Shown here piece after piece: positions 1-7,910 of a stretch of DNA of 20,084 nt. The position numbers and the translations under genes are program-made. Under the pieces are notes generated by a model, which saw nothing but the letters and a program-made list of their open reading frames with translations, had not been told where the DNA came from and did no database searches. The number at the start of each line of letters is the position of its first letter. Position 1 is the stretch's first letter. The DNA comes from Flammeovirgaceae bacterium UBA5867 (GTDB taxonomy: Bacteria; Bacteroidota; Bacteroidia; Cytophagales; Cyclobacteriaceae): NCBI GenBank assembly GCA_002432545.1, contig DJFR01000020.1, positions 9,684 to 29,767 of the forward strand, read 5' to 3'.

Positions 1-1328
1 AACGTCTTTCCGGCATGATCGAAATATATACGGATTGCGTTTCCTTCTACCTGCATCCTGGAATATAGCGGACCTGAGTATTCAAGTTCTTTTTCGCCAT
101 ATACCTTAGCCTGCGCTATTAACGCGAGGCGTTTACCAATGGCTTGTTTATTTTTGGGATGGATGTCGTTGGGATTATCCGGATTGGCATTGTCTATCGC
201 GACTGCCATGCCGGTGTTGGAGATCGACAGATTTCGCAGTTGTGCTTCGCGTACCCACACCATCGGATCATCTTTAACCGGCTCGTTCACCAACGCCTGA
301 TGATTGGCGAGCTGTACATAGAGAAACGGAAAGCCTCCCTGTTTCCAGTCTTTACGCCACGTGGCGATAAGCGTTTCCATCAGTATATCGTATAGCCTTG
401 CCGTTGGCCCGTTCGATTCGCCCTGGTACCAGATTGCACCGCGTATAGCATACGGAACCAGCGGGGCGATCATACCATTGTATAAAACGGCCGGGTTGTG
501 CTGGTCACGATGCGGATCCGGATTTTTAGGTTCGCGCGGTTTGCTTTTTCCTTCCGCTACTGCTTTATCGGCTGCAGTTTTCCAGCTGGTATAGGCTTCG
601 GTATATTTCTTCTTCGCGGTATAGCTTGTATCGTATGCTGCGCATTTCTTCGCATAGTCTTCCAGTAAAAATGAAAGTTGTGGATGACTTTGTAATGCCG
701 GCCGACTGATCCATGCTTCGGCCGTACTGGCACCGTAAGCCGTTGTGATTAGCCCTATAGGAGTTTTATACTTGTTGAATATATCTCTTGCAAAAAAATA
801 GGCTGTGGCAGAAAGGTGCCCTATAGTCTGGGGAGATACAACTTCCCATTTACCAGTTACGTCAGCCTGAGGCTCATCTTTCGGGTTGAAGTCAACATCA
901 AACATCCGGATGAGCGGATAGTTTGCGTTTGCTACTTCTTCCTGCTCGTTATATACACCGCACCAGTACCGATCTTCGCGCGCTACGGTCATATCCATGT
1001 TCGACTGGCCTGAGCAAAGCCACACTTCGCCAATGTATATATCTGTAAAGGTTATTGTTTTTTTACCGCTTACTATCAACGTATAAGGGCCTCCTGCTGC
1101 CATGGGCGTAAATACAACGGACCATCTACCCGCCACATCGGCTTTTGTTTTCAGTTTTTGGCCGTTGAGTTCCAGCGTAATTTTCTCCTCTGCTTTCGCT
1201 GTGCCCCATACCGGCACGGGCATATCGCGTTGCAACACCATGTGATTGCCAAATACACTCGCAGGCTTTACCTGTGCAAAGCCAACGGCAACACACAGTA
1301 TATAGCAAAAGGTAATGATGAATCGCAT
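1..1328 (-). CDS. sialate O-acetylesterase family protein (partial, C-terminus beyond window)
   Basis: Secreted SGNH-type carbohydrate esterase that removes O-acetyl groups from sugars. I read 442 codons from the ATG at 1328 without a stop; the C-terminus lies off the left edge. Residues 1-18 form a signal peptide (basic start, hydrophobic FIITFCYILCVAVGFA, then Q), so the enzyme is periplasmic or external. Family marks seen: VFGNHMVLQRDMPVPVWG near residue 25, the nucleophile block GQSNM (Ser about 109), IWYQGESN in the middle, and the C-terminal catalytic DIHPKNKQAIGKRLA. The family is named for sialic acid, but many Bacteroidota members act on pectin. The gene lies 10 bp downstream of an L-rhamnose mutarotase gene, which argues for acetylated rhamnogalacturonan rather than sialic acid as substrate (inference). 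Family call is firm; substrate is not. Confidence 0.92.
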   Translation of the reverse strand, partial: MRFIITFCYILCVAVGFAQVKPASVFGNHMVLQRDMPVPVWGTAKAEEKITLELNGQKLKTKADVAGRWSVVFTPMAAGGPYTLIVSGKKTITFTDIYIGEVWLCSGQSNMDMTVAREDRYWCGVYNEQEEVANANYPLIRMFDVDFNPKDEPQADVTGKWEVVSPQTIGHLSATAYFFARDIFNKYKTPIGLITTAYGASTAEAWISRPALQSHPQLSFLLEDYAKKCAAYDTSYTAKKKYTEAYTSWKTAADKAVAEGKSKPREPKNPDPHRDQHNPAVLYNGMIAPLVPYAIRGAIWYQGESNGPTARLYDILMETLIATWRKDWKQGGFPFLYVQLANHQALVNEPVKDDPMVWVREAQLRNLSISNTGMAVAIDNANPDNPNDIHPKNKQAIGKRLALIAQAKVYGEKELEYSGPLYSRMQVEGNAIRIYFDHAGKT

Positions 1329-1338
1329 CCGGTATATT

Positions 1339-1653
1339 TCAATCGAGGTAAAAAATTTCCGGGAGTGGTATAGATACCGGAGAGTTATCAGGATTGGTTT
1401 CCATGATATCAGCCATATAGGCCCACCAGCGTTGTACTATTTCAGTCTTGCCCAGATCCTGTGAGCCTGCATTACCGTCAACTTTCTGAACGGCAAACAA
1501 CGTGTTGGTTTCTTCGTCCAGGAAAATGGAATAGTCGCGGATGCCGGCATCGCAGAGCAGCGTTTTCAACTCGGGCCAGATAGCATCGTGTCTTTTCTTA
1601 TACTCATCCCGGTAGCCCGGCTTGAGTTTCATTTTGAAAGCTGCTCGTTTCAT
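1339..1653 (-). CDS. rhaM: L-rhamnose mutarotase
   Basis: Interconverts the alpha and beta anomers of L-rhamnose so that the next enzyme receives the right form; small cytoplasmic protein, dimeric in the family. The 104-residue length equals that of E. coli RhaM/RhaU. Hallmarks seen: AFKMKLKPGYRDEYKKRHDAIWPEL at the N-terminus, with Tyr18 and His22 where the family has its active-site residues; IVQRWWAYMADIM with the paired Trp; and the C-terminal stretch NPDNSPVSIPLPEIFYL. First gene of a probable two-gene unit with the acetylesterase that follows after 10 bp. A perfect 16-bp palindrome starts 10 nt before the ATG, suggesting direct repression or activation at this start. No rhamnose isomerase, kinase or aldolase gene is in the window. 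Confidence 0.95.
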   Translation of the reverse strand: MKRAAFKMKLKPGYRDEYKKRHDAIWPELKTLLCDAGIRDYSIFLDEETNTLFAVQKVDGNAGSQDLGKTEIVQRWWAYMADIMETNPDNSPVSIPLPEIFYLD

Positions 1654-1662
1654 AGACGGTCT

Positions 1663-1678
1663 GATTGGTTAACCAATC
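1663..1678. promoter_or_regulatory. perfect 16-bp palindrome, probable operator of rhaM-esterase
   Basis: GATTGGTTAACCAATC is its own reverse complement over all 16 bases and sits 9 nt before the rhaM start. The TTGG-N4-CCAA shape (TGGT..ACCA core) is typical of GntR regulators of the FadR/UxuR type, several of which control uronate and pectin genes. Binding by such a factor is inference; no regulator gene is in view. As RNA it could also form a hairpin near the start codon. Confidence 0.55.
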
Positions 1679-1717
1679 TATGAATATATAGTGAGATTGC
1701 GTATCCTGTAGTATCCC

Positions 1718-1748
1718 GTTATCCGTTAACTGTTAATCGTTATCCGTG
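1718..1748 (+). repeat. GTTATCCGTTA-family intergenic repeat, copy 1
   Basis: Holds the 11-mer GTTATCCGTTA at 1718-1728, then TGTTAATCGTTATCCGT to 1748. The same unit recurs at 1808-1846 (inverted), 12391-12452 (both orientations) and 19231-19255. It lies between rhaM and the ATPase gene. Confidence 0.75.
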
Positions 1749-1762
1749 AGTTGACATCCAAT

Positions 1763-1804
1763 GGCACTAAGTCACAAAGGAAGACAAAGGGCGCACAAAG
1801 TTTG
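1763..1804 (+). repeat. degenerate CACAAAG tandem repeat
   Basis: A purine-rich stretch repeating CACTAAG, CACAAAGG, GACAAAGGG and CACAAAG about every 9 to 11 bases. This kind of AAG-CACAAAG-type intergenic repeat is seen in many Bacteroidota and some other phyla. No ORF. It is wedged between two copies of the GTTATCCGTTA repeat. Confidence 0.6.
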
Positions 1805-1807
1805 TTT

Positions 1808-1846
1808 GTGATAACGGATCACTTATAACGGATAACGTTTAACGTT
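1808..1846 (-). repeat. GTTATCCGTTA-family intergenic repeat, copy 2 (inverted)
   Basis: Contains TAACGGATAAC (1826-1836), the reverse complement of the copy-1 core, preceded by a second partial unit ATAACGGATCA. The repeat runs into the stop codon (1839-1841) of the ATPase gene. Copies 1 and 2 face each other and could pair in a transcript over a loop of about 100 nt. Confidence 0.7.
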
Positions 1847-3287
1847 TTTTAATTTTCTGCTCCAACGTGTTACTGCCCACAACGTATGCATATAATGAGG
1901 CCGGTACAAAAGTCAGCTCTATACCTTTTTGTTCGCGCATACCTTCACGATCTATCGTTGTTATAAGTGCTGAATTCATTTTATTGTTTTCGCAGAATTG
2001 CAGCAAACTTTTTAGCTCACCGGGCTCATTATAAAAACGATTACTCCATTTTATTTCCAATGCCCACTGCGGCTTAAATTTTTTGTCATCCAGACCAACC
2101 ATATCCACTTCACCATTATTCCAGCGGGCATACCACGGAGTAAACCAATCACGGTGCATCCATTGTGCAAAAATGGCTGTCTCAACCATGTTCCCTATGG
2201 CTTCATCTGTTAGCTGCAACGGAGAAAACAGGGCGCTACGTAAGCTCGGGTTGGTAAGATATATTTTATAAAAGTTAGCACGCTTGAATTTTTTGGCGTT
2301 GTCATCTATCCTATGAATAATACGAATGAGAAAAGCAGCCTCCAGATAATCCAGGTATTTCTTCAACAAGTACTTCTCAACACCGGATGCTTTGCAAAGA
2401 CTTTCCATGCTCACCTCATTACCACTATGGTAAGCAAGCGTGGTAAATAATGAATTTAACTCTTGTACATCCTGGATACCATACAGACTTGGTAAATCGC
2501 GCAGCAAGACTTTGTCAACTATATCACTACGTATATACCTGCCAGGATTAGATTGTATCTGTTCTGAAAAAATTACCTCCGGATAGCCACCAAAATTAAT
2601 ATAGTCTATAAAATGCCTGTTAAGCTCTTTGATGTTGATGCTGCTATAAAACTTTGTCACATTTCCATTCCATTGCAAACTGGATGGTACAATAAGGTGT
2701 TGCAATCCCTTTAACGCTATATACTCATTGAATGTAAGCGGTGGTAACATAAAATCTGTAAACCTGCCGGCCCCGCTTTCATTACTCGCAAGCTTTAATG
2801 CTGCTGCTGCCGAACCGGAGACTATAAATTTAGTTTTAGGATAGCTATCTACTAATACCTTTACATGCACTTCCCAATCTCTGAGGTATTGTATTTCATC
2901 GAAGAATACAAACCATCCCTTAGGATCGTTTTCTACTGTTGCTTTTCTTGCATAGGTGAAAAGCTGTTCAAGCGGTATGTTGTTATATATAGGGTTTTCG
3001 ATATTAATGAAGCATATCTTTTTGGCAGGGACTCCGTCATTTAATAATTGCTGCACCGTGTGATGCATCATTACGGTCTTACCTACTCTTCGCGGCCCCA
3101 TCAATACAACAGCACGGTTTACAGTAGTATCCTCTACTAATGGATAAAATAAATTGAAATACAACCTTCTTGGTTTGTTGTTATATTCTTCCTCGGTTCG
3201 TTCATCAATCCACCACGGATTTTCAAAGCGAAGGCGTTCTGTGATAAGAGTTTCTGAAAATGGATTTAAATGCTTTGTTTTTGCCAT
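1839..3287 (-). CDS. AAA ATPase with C-terminal DUF4143 (PD-(D/E)XK-like) domain
   Basis: 482 residues from ATG at 3287; a TTG nine bases upstream is a poorer start. Walker A is GPRRVGKT (residues 64-71), Walker B FVFFDEIQ (126-133), sensor-1-like FIVSGSAA (154-161), followed by the family motif GAGRFTDFMLPPLTFNEY. The C-terminal half is DUF4143-like and carries GEVD (392-395) and LEIK (410-413), matching the spaced D and E-x-K of the PD-(D/E)XK nuclease fold. The cellular role of this very common bacterial family is not settled. It stands alone, with an AT-rich 130-bp upstream region and a repeat cluster downstream, between two metabolic operons, which suggests an accessory gene. A TAAATTTG element (3294-3301) could give a nearly leaderless transcript. 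Family firm, function unknown. Confidence 0.9.
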   Translation of the reverse strand: MAKTKHLNPFSETLITERLRFENPWWIDERTEEEYNNKPRRLYFNLFYPLVEDTTVNRAVVLMGPRRVGKTVMMHHTVQQLLNDGVPAKKICFINIENPIYNNIPLEQLFTYARKATVENDPKGWFVFFDEIQYLRDWEVHVKVLVDSYPKTKFIVSGSAAAALKLASNESGAGRFTDFMLPPLTFNEYIALKGLQHLIVPSSLQWNGNVTKFYSSINIKELNRHFIDYINFGGYPEVIFSEQIQSNPGRYIRSDIVDKVLLRDLPSLYGIQDVQELNSLFTTLAYHSGNEVSMESLCKASGVEKYLLKKYLDYLEAAFLIRIIHRIDDNAKKFKRANFYKIYLTNPSLRSALFSPLQLTDEAIGNMVETAIFAQWMHRDWFTPWYARWNNGEVDMVGLDDKKFKPQWALEIKWSNRFYNEPGELKSLLQFCENNKMNSALITTIDREGMREQKGIELTFVPASLYAYVVGSNTLEQKIKKR

Positions 3288-3426
3288 GCACAACAAATTT
3301 ATAAAAAATAAGCAAAATAAATTTATCTTATTTTATACAAATACTCATTTTAATAAAAAAAGATCCTTTCCACTTTCTTAGTTTGAACGTTTCAATAGCC
3401 AGGAAACGAGGCTTACCATAGAACGA

Positions 3427-4011
3427 CTAACGGCTCAAAAGGAATACAGTCATACTTTTCGGGCCGTGTGCTCCCAATACAAGTGACTGCTCAATATCCG
3501 CGGTCTTCGAAGGGCCGGCTATGAAGGTGCCGAAGGGATGATCGGCATTGCCGATTTGTTCGTAAGCTTCGTGCATGGTGTGCAGTATGCTGTCCGTTGT
3601 AATGACGAGGGCAATGTGTTGTGATATGAATGGTAATGCGCGGTCGCCCATGCGGTCGGATGTGATCCATGCGGCTCCGTTTTCGGCTACACCAAAATGT
3701 GGTTGAAGCACTACGAGGTCCACATTTTCAAATGTATGCGGATCGATGTCGGGTGTGATGGCAGAACCTGCTACTTCTTTTACCAGCGATATGATGCGGG
3801 CTCCGGAAGTATACTCTTTTGCTATATATTCATCGATCTCGGTATAGCTGCTTACGCGTACAGTCCTTCCGCCTATACCGCGGAGTATAAATTCAAATTT
3901 ATCAACCGGATCGCCTGCTGTGGGCGGAAATGCTTTCACGTCCGGAAGCGGGGCTGGATGGTCTGTAAACTTTTTACTGAGTGCTTGTAATATCTTAGCT
4001 CTGCTTTCCAT
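3427..4011 (-). CDS. lutC: lactate utilization protein C (LUD domain)
   Basis: Third gene of the lutABC operon, whose products together oxidise L-lactate to pyruvate. The 194-residue protein is a single LUD domain (family also called YkgG/LutC). The diagnostic C-terminal stretch is present: FIAGPSKTADIEQSLVLG followed by AHGPKSMTVFLL (about residues 163-192). No Cys cluster, as expected for LutC, which is thought to be a non-redox partner. Its start codon lies 17 bp inside the end of lutB in another frame, so its translation is probably coupled. The stop is TAG at 3427-3429. I see no convincing terminator in the 130 bp before the ATPase start. Confidence 0.93.
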   Translation of the reverse strand: MESRAKILQALSKKFTDHPAPLPDVKAFPPTAGDPVDKFEFILRGIGGRTVRVSSYTEIDEYIAKEYTSGARIISLVKEVAGSAITPDIDPHTFENVDLVVLQPHFGVAENGAAWITSDRMGDRALPFISQHIALVITTDSILHTMHEAYEQIGNADHPFGTFIAGPSKTADIEQSLVLGAHGPKSMTVFLLSR

Positions 4012-5386
4012 TCTGTTTCCGGTTTTGACGGTACCACTCGTTAAAAGATTGTTTCGGTACTGCGGGCATCTCGCGTTGCTTGTACCACGGGTTTAGTTTG
4101 TTGTTTACCAGTGCAGGTATATATTTCATGAACCACCTGCCTACAGCACCGGAAACTTTATATATACCGGGGCGCGATAACACAGCGGCCATACCCGATA
4201 TACCGGCTTTCTTCACCGGACTCACATGTCCGCTTTTTACCAGCACCTGGCGCCATTCGTATAGCTGCTCGTGTATATTTATTTTTACAGGGCATACGTT
4301 GCTGCACGATCCGCACAAGGTTGAAGCAAACGGCAAGTCTGCGTGTTTCTTCATATCAAGTCCGGGCGCAAGTATAGATCCGATCGGACCTGCTATAGCA
4401 TAATGATAGCTGTGGCCTCCGCTTCTCCGGTATACCGGGCACGTATTCATACATGCACCACAACGGATACATTTCAACGCATTTCGAAAACTCTCCTGTT
4501 GCAGGCGTTCACTCCGGCCGTTGTCCACCAGCACGATATGCATGGTTTGACCCGGGCGTGGTTTTCGGAAGTGACTGGAGTATGTAGTAACGGGTTGCCC
4601 GGTAGCGCTGCGTGCGAGCAGACGCAGAAATATACCGAGGTGTTTACGCTGCGGTATAATTTTCTCAATGCCCATGCAGGCTATATGAACTTCAGCAAGT
4701 TGTACGCCTAAATCTGCATTACCTTCATTCGTGCATACTACTACTTCTCCGGTTTCTGCTACTGCGAAATTTACTCCTGTAATAGCTACGCGACTCGTCA
4801 TGAAGCGCTGACGCAAATGTTCTCGCGCTGCTGCGGTCAGAAACTGCGGATCGGCATTCCCTTTCGGGGTACCTAAATGCTGATGGAATAATTCACCTAT
4901 CTCTTCTTTCTTCCAATGTATACAGGGTAATACAATGTGGCTCGGTGGTTCTCCGGCCAATTGGACAATGCGCTCTCCTAAATCTGTATCGACAACGGTT
5001 ATACCTTGCTGTTGCAGGTATTCGTTGAGATGACACTCTTCGGTGAGCATTGATTTACTCTTGACTATATCGGTAACGCCATGCTCTTTGATGATGGCAT
5101 GTACAATACGGTTATGCTCTTCTGCATTGGCAGCCCAATGTACCGTTACGCCATTTTGTTGCGCCTGCTTTTCAAACTCCAGCAAATAATCATGCAGGTT
5201 ATCGAGTACATTATTTTTTACCTGCGATGCTGCTTCACGAAGTTCTTCCCACTCCGCTATCTGCCACGCAGCTTTGTCACGCTTCTCGCGGATAAACCAT
5301 AACGTTTTATCGTGCCAGTCTACGCGTGGTATATCTTTGTTAAACTTATCAGCCAGTATAGCGTGATCTTGTATCTTCTGCTCCAT
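3995..5386 (-). CDS. lutB: lactate utilization iron-sulfur protein B
   Basis: 463 residues. The reading frame stays open to 5476, but ATG at 5386 is the likely start: it overlaps the lutA stop in TAATG, and residues upstream of it are just lutA read in another frame. An N-terminal LUD-like part (about 70-300, with AVAETGEVVVCTNEGNADL at 209-227) precedes two 4Fe-4S motifs: C306-x2-C309-x2-C312-x3-C316-P and C358-x2-C361-x3-C365-P. The C-terminal tail has the GIYKVSGAVGRWFM type of sequence usual in LutB. It would pass electrons from lactate within a LutABC complex at the cytoplasmic face; the final acceptor is unknown. Overlaps lutC by 17 bp. Confidence 0.95.
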   Translation of the reverse strand: MEQKIQDHAILADKFNKDIPRVDWHDKTLWFIREKRDKAAWQIAEWEELREAASQVKNNVLDNLHDYLLEFEKQAQQNGVTVHWAANAEEHNRIVHAIIKEHGVTDIVKSKSMLTEECHLNEYLQQQGITVVDTDLGERIVQLAGEPPSHIVLPCIHWKKEEIGELFHQHLGTPKGNADPQFLTAAAREHLRQRFMTSRVAITGVNFAVAETGEVVVCTNEGNADLGVQLAEVHIACMGIEKIIPQRKHLGIFLRLLARSATGQPVTTYSSHFRKPRPGQTMHIVLVDNGRSERLQQESFRNALKCIRCGACMNTCPVYRRSGGHSYHYAIAGPIGSILAPGLDMKKHADLPFASTLCGSCSNVCPVKINIHEQLYEWRQVLVKSGHVSPVKKAGISGMAAVLSRPGIYKVSGAVGRWFMKYIPALVNNKLNPWYKQREMPAVPKQSFNEWYRQNRKQNGKQS

Positions 5387-6120
5387 TACTCCGCTGCGTT
5401 TAATATCTCTGCTATATGAATCACTTTCACCGGGCTCTGTTGTCGTCTTAATATACCTTCGAGGTGCATGAGACACGACATATCATTGCCGGTGATATAG
5501 TTTGCTCCATGCGTTACATGATCGGCCACGCGATCGATCCCCATCTTTACCGACACCGCTTCTTCCGCCACACAAAATGTACCTCCGAAGCCGCAGCATT
5601 CATCGGTGCGTGAGAGCTTGATGAGCTCAAGCCCCTTTACCATGTGCAGTAACTTTTCTGTTTTTGAAAAAGGTGCAGATACCAGTTCACTCATCTGCGA
5701 GATCTTCAACCCGCGCTGCCCGTGACAACTCTGGTGCAACCCTACTTTGTGTTGAAAGTGTGAGGTTAAGTTCTCTACCTTCAATACATCAGTTAAAAAC
5801 TCGGTGAGTTCATATACTCTCTTGCGTATACCAGCCGCGGCTGTTTCGTTCGTGGCATGCAGGTGATCTTTCACGTGCAGTGTGCAACTTCCCGAAGGGC
5901 AAACTATATAATCATATCCCGAAAAATTATTCACGAAATTATCATTGCATCCGTGGGTAAGATGCTCAAAACCTGAGTTGGCCATGGGTTGACCGCAGCA
6001 GGTCTGCGATTCCGGGTACGTTACATCTACTCCCAACTTCTCCAGTAATTCCAGGGTAGCAATAGCAACCTGCGGATAAAACTGATCGACATAACACGGA
6101 ACGAATAAGGCTACTTTCAT
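5386..6120 (-). CDS. lutA: lactate utilization protein A (CCG-domain, heterodisulfide-reductase-like)
   Basis: First gene of lutABC. 244 residues, the usual LutA length. Two CCG domains are seen: the first has Cys9, CCGQP (41-45) and CPSGSC (74-79); the second has SCHG (131-134) and CCGFGGTF (175-182), with MSCLMHLEG late. CCG domains bind iron-sulfur clusters of the heterodisulfide-reductase/GlpC type, so LutA would take part in lactate oxidation with LutB and LutC. The stop codon shares one base with the lutB start (TAATG), a sign of translational coupling. No lactate permease or lut regulator gene is next to it. A weak promoter candidate lies at 6249-6279. Confidence 0.95.
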   Translation of the reverse strand: MKVALFVPCYVDQFYPQVAIATLELLEKLGVDVTYPESQTCCGQPMANSGFEHLTHGCNDNFVNNFSGYDYIVCPSGSCTLHVKDHLHATNETAAAGIRKRVYELTEFLTDVLKVENLTSHFQHKVGLHQSCHGQRGLKISQMSELVSAPFSKTEKLLHMVKGLELIKLSRTDECCGFGGTFCVAEEAVSVKMGIDRVADHVTHGANYITGNDMSCLMHLEGILRRQQSPVKVIHIAEILNAAE

Positions 6121-6248
6121 TGGTAAATCATTAAAATCTCCGCCAGCTTTTTAAGCAGCAGCGAGTGTGTGCGTGTGCAGGCATAGTATACCTGAGAGGA
6201 ATCTTTCGTAAGTATCCGGGGATTGATTGGCGCGCTAAAATAATTCTG

Positions 6249-6279
6249 CAAACGCTAAATAAAAAAACATTCTTTACAA
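6249..6279 (-). promoter_or_regulatory. weak candidate promoter for lutABC
   Basis: On the minus strand: TTG (6279-6277), 19 nt, then TAGCGTTTG (6257-6249). Compared with the Bacteroidota pattern TTG-N19-TAnnTTTG the -7 element has one extra base. It would give a leader of roughly 120 nt. Nothing else in 6121-6340 looks better. Confidence 0.25.
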
Positions 6280-6344
6280 CACATCGAAGAACACCATCGA
6301 ATTGCTCCTAACTGTCTGGCGGTATCCTGCGCTACAGCTTAAAA

Positions 6345-6376
6345 TAAAAGCGCATGCCCGAAGACATGCGCTCTTT
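6345..6376 (-). terminator. rho-independent terminator with UUCG loop
   Basis: Read on the minus strand: AGCGCATGTC, loop TTCG, GGCATGCGCT, then TTTATTTT. The stem is 10 bp with one G-U pair, closed by a C(UUCG)G tetraloop and followed by a U-rich tract. It lies 23 bp after the stop of the lipoprotein gene and separates that gene from lutABC. Confidence 0.88.
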
Positions 6377-6398
6377 ATACTGAGTCTTAATAATTTGC

Positions 6399-7910
6399 CT
6401 AGCGTGTATCCGGCTGGAATACTTTTACTTTTCCATCACCTTCGGAGCTTACTACCAGCAAACTTTTTCCATTCGGACTTTCGTTCGCCGGGATGAACAG
6501 TACGCCTTCGGGAGCATCGCCTGTTTGCAGTACCTGCACCAACGTTGGTGACGACAGGTTTGTGATATCATAAATCGCCACGGCATCAGCACGCTCAAGT
6601 CCTACAAACGCAAGGGTACGATTGCCCATCTTACCGATGGTTACACCTTCGGGCTCAACACCTTTGTCATCGCTGCGGGCATCATCGTATAGTGCTGCAT
6701 TTTTTTCGATCACATCTTTTTCAAGTTTGCTGCCGCTGTCGTGAACGAGTTCACCGGTACTTCCATTCCAGATCGTAAATGAACGTGCGCCAAAGCTATA
6801 AAGTTTGTCGTAGTCGCCATCCCCATCGGTGTCGCCCATTGTGTTCGTTACATATAGTCTTCCGAGTTTTGCATCGGCTTTCAATGCTGCGCCTTCCGGG
6901 AAAGCGTTCGCATCGAGGGTTACATCTTTGATACGTACGTTCTCTTTCAACGCGCTATATTCACGTACATCACCTTCGTTAACGGTAATTACATAGTTCG
7001 CGCCACCCTGGTTGAAAGAAGCAATGGCATCCGGAAGATACATGCCGGATATAGGATAGTTGGCGAATGTAACGCTGTTGTCTTTATCACTTGCATCCAG
7101 TGCATTGGCAGCGGTGCTATGATTTTTGAAACCTAATGGAAATATACCGGTAACTGTTTTTGATTCGAGGTTGATATAGGCTATCGCGTTGTTCTCCTGC
7201 AGCGTTGCCCATGCTAATTTAGAGTCGGCTGAGATCGCTATATACTCAGGTTCCATATCCTGCGCGAACGATGCGTTCTTACCAAATGCGCGGAGTCCTT
7301 TTGCTTTCAGAGCATCGGCCTGGCCGGCAAAGCCTGCAAAGTCCAGTGTGGAAACAGCATAGCTGCCTACCGTGATGATCGATACAGAACCAACCGGGTC
7401 AGCTGTATAATCGTCATTGGGTTCGCCTTCGTTTGCTGAAAGTATATATTTTCCATCAGGACTGAACGTTACCATATCCGGCAGTGCGCCTACATTTACA
7501 GCTGCTTTCTCGGTTAACGTTTTGGTATCGAATACAACAATTTTACCATTGTTTGTTTTGGTGTCGGCTTCAACGGCTGCTGCGAGTAATCCGTTCTTTA
7601 CGGCTACACTGTTTACACCGCCTCCGTATGATGCTACATCTATACTCTTTACATATACCAGTGCTGTTGGTGTTGAGATATCGATCACATCCACCACTGA
7701 TCCATCGGCATTGTTTACTACGAATAATTGTTTGGTGGCAGGATCATACGCAGAGATTTCTGCAGCAGCTTCTCCCCCGGTCAGTTCAATATCGTCCAGT
7801 TCTTTGAATGTTCCCGGATCTTCGTTGATCGTTGTCTCATCGCTATCATCGCACGACACGACCATTACCGTGGCAAGCAACAGGGCTGCATACTTCCATT
7901 TTTTCAGCAT
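6399..7910 (-). CDS. choice-of-anchor I family beta-propeller lipoprotein
   Basis: 503 residues. The N-terminus is a lipoprotein signal: MLKKWK, a hydrophobic stretch, then lipobox VVSC with Cys20. DDSDE follows the cysteine, like the acidic export signals that send Bacteroidota lipoproteins to the cell surface. The rest is a propeller of repeating units, each with a phrase such as PDMVTFSPDGKYILSANEGE (145-164), EYIAISADSKLAWATLQENN (222-241), PEGVTIGKMGNRTLAFVGLE (420-439) and PEGVLFIPANESPNGKSLLV (468-487). An Asp-rich loop DTDGDGDYD (360-368) looks calcium-binding. The pattern fits the choice-of-anchor I family, which is related to phosphatase-like and S-layer proteins; enzyme activity is not established. 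Monocistronic: strong terminator downstream, 128 bp gap upstream. Confidence 0.85.
   Translation of the reverse strand: MLKKWKYAALLLATVMVVSCDDSDETTINEDPGTFKELDDIELTGGEAAAEISAYDPATKQLFVVNNADGSVVDVIDISTPTALVYVKSIDVASYGGGVNSVAVKNGLLAAAVEADTKTNNGKIVVFDTKTLTEKAAVNVGALPDMVTFSPDGKYILSANEGEPNDDYTADPVGSVSIITVGSYAVSTLDFAGFAGQADALKAKGLRAFGKNASFAQDMEPEYIAISADSKLAWATLQENNAIAYINLESKTVTGIFPLGFKNHSTAANALDASDKDNSVTFANYPISGMYLPDAIASFNQGGANYVITVNEGDVREYSALKENVRIKDVTLDANAFPEGAALKADAKLGRLYVTNTMGDTDGDGDYDKLYSFGARSFTIWNGSTGELVHDSGSKLEKDVIEKNAALYDDARSDDKGVEPEGVTIGKMGNRTLAFVGLERADAVAIYDITNLSSPTLVQVLQTGDAPEGVLFIPANESPNGKSLLVVSSEGDGKVKVFQPDTR

Noticed and set aside
1839..3287. Different Ile ATA context as proof that the ATPase gene is foreign
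   Set aside because: I found ATA after G or C four times there, but fahA, a clear core gene, also has four such cases, so it does not set the gene apart.
5387..5476. Longer LutB start adding 30 residues
   Set aside because: Those codons lie wholly within lutA in another frame and the sequence is not LutB-like; the ATG overlapping the lutA stop is the better start.
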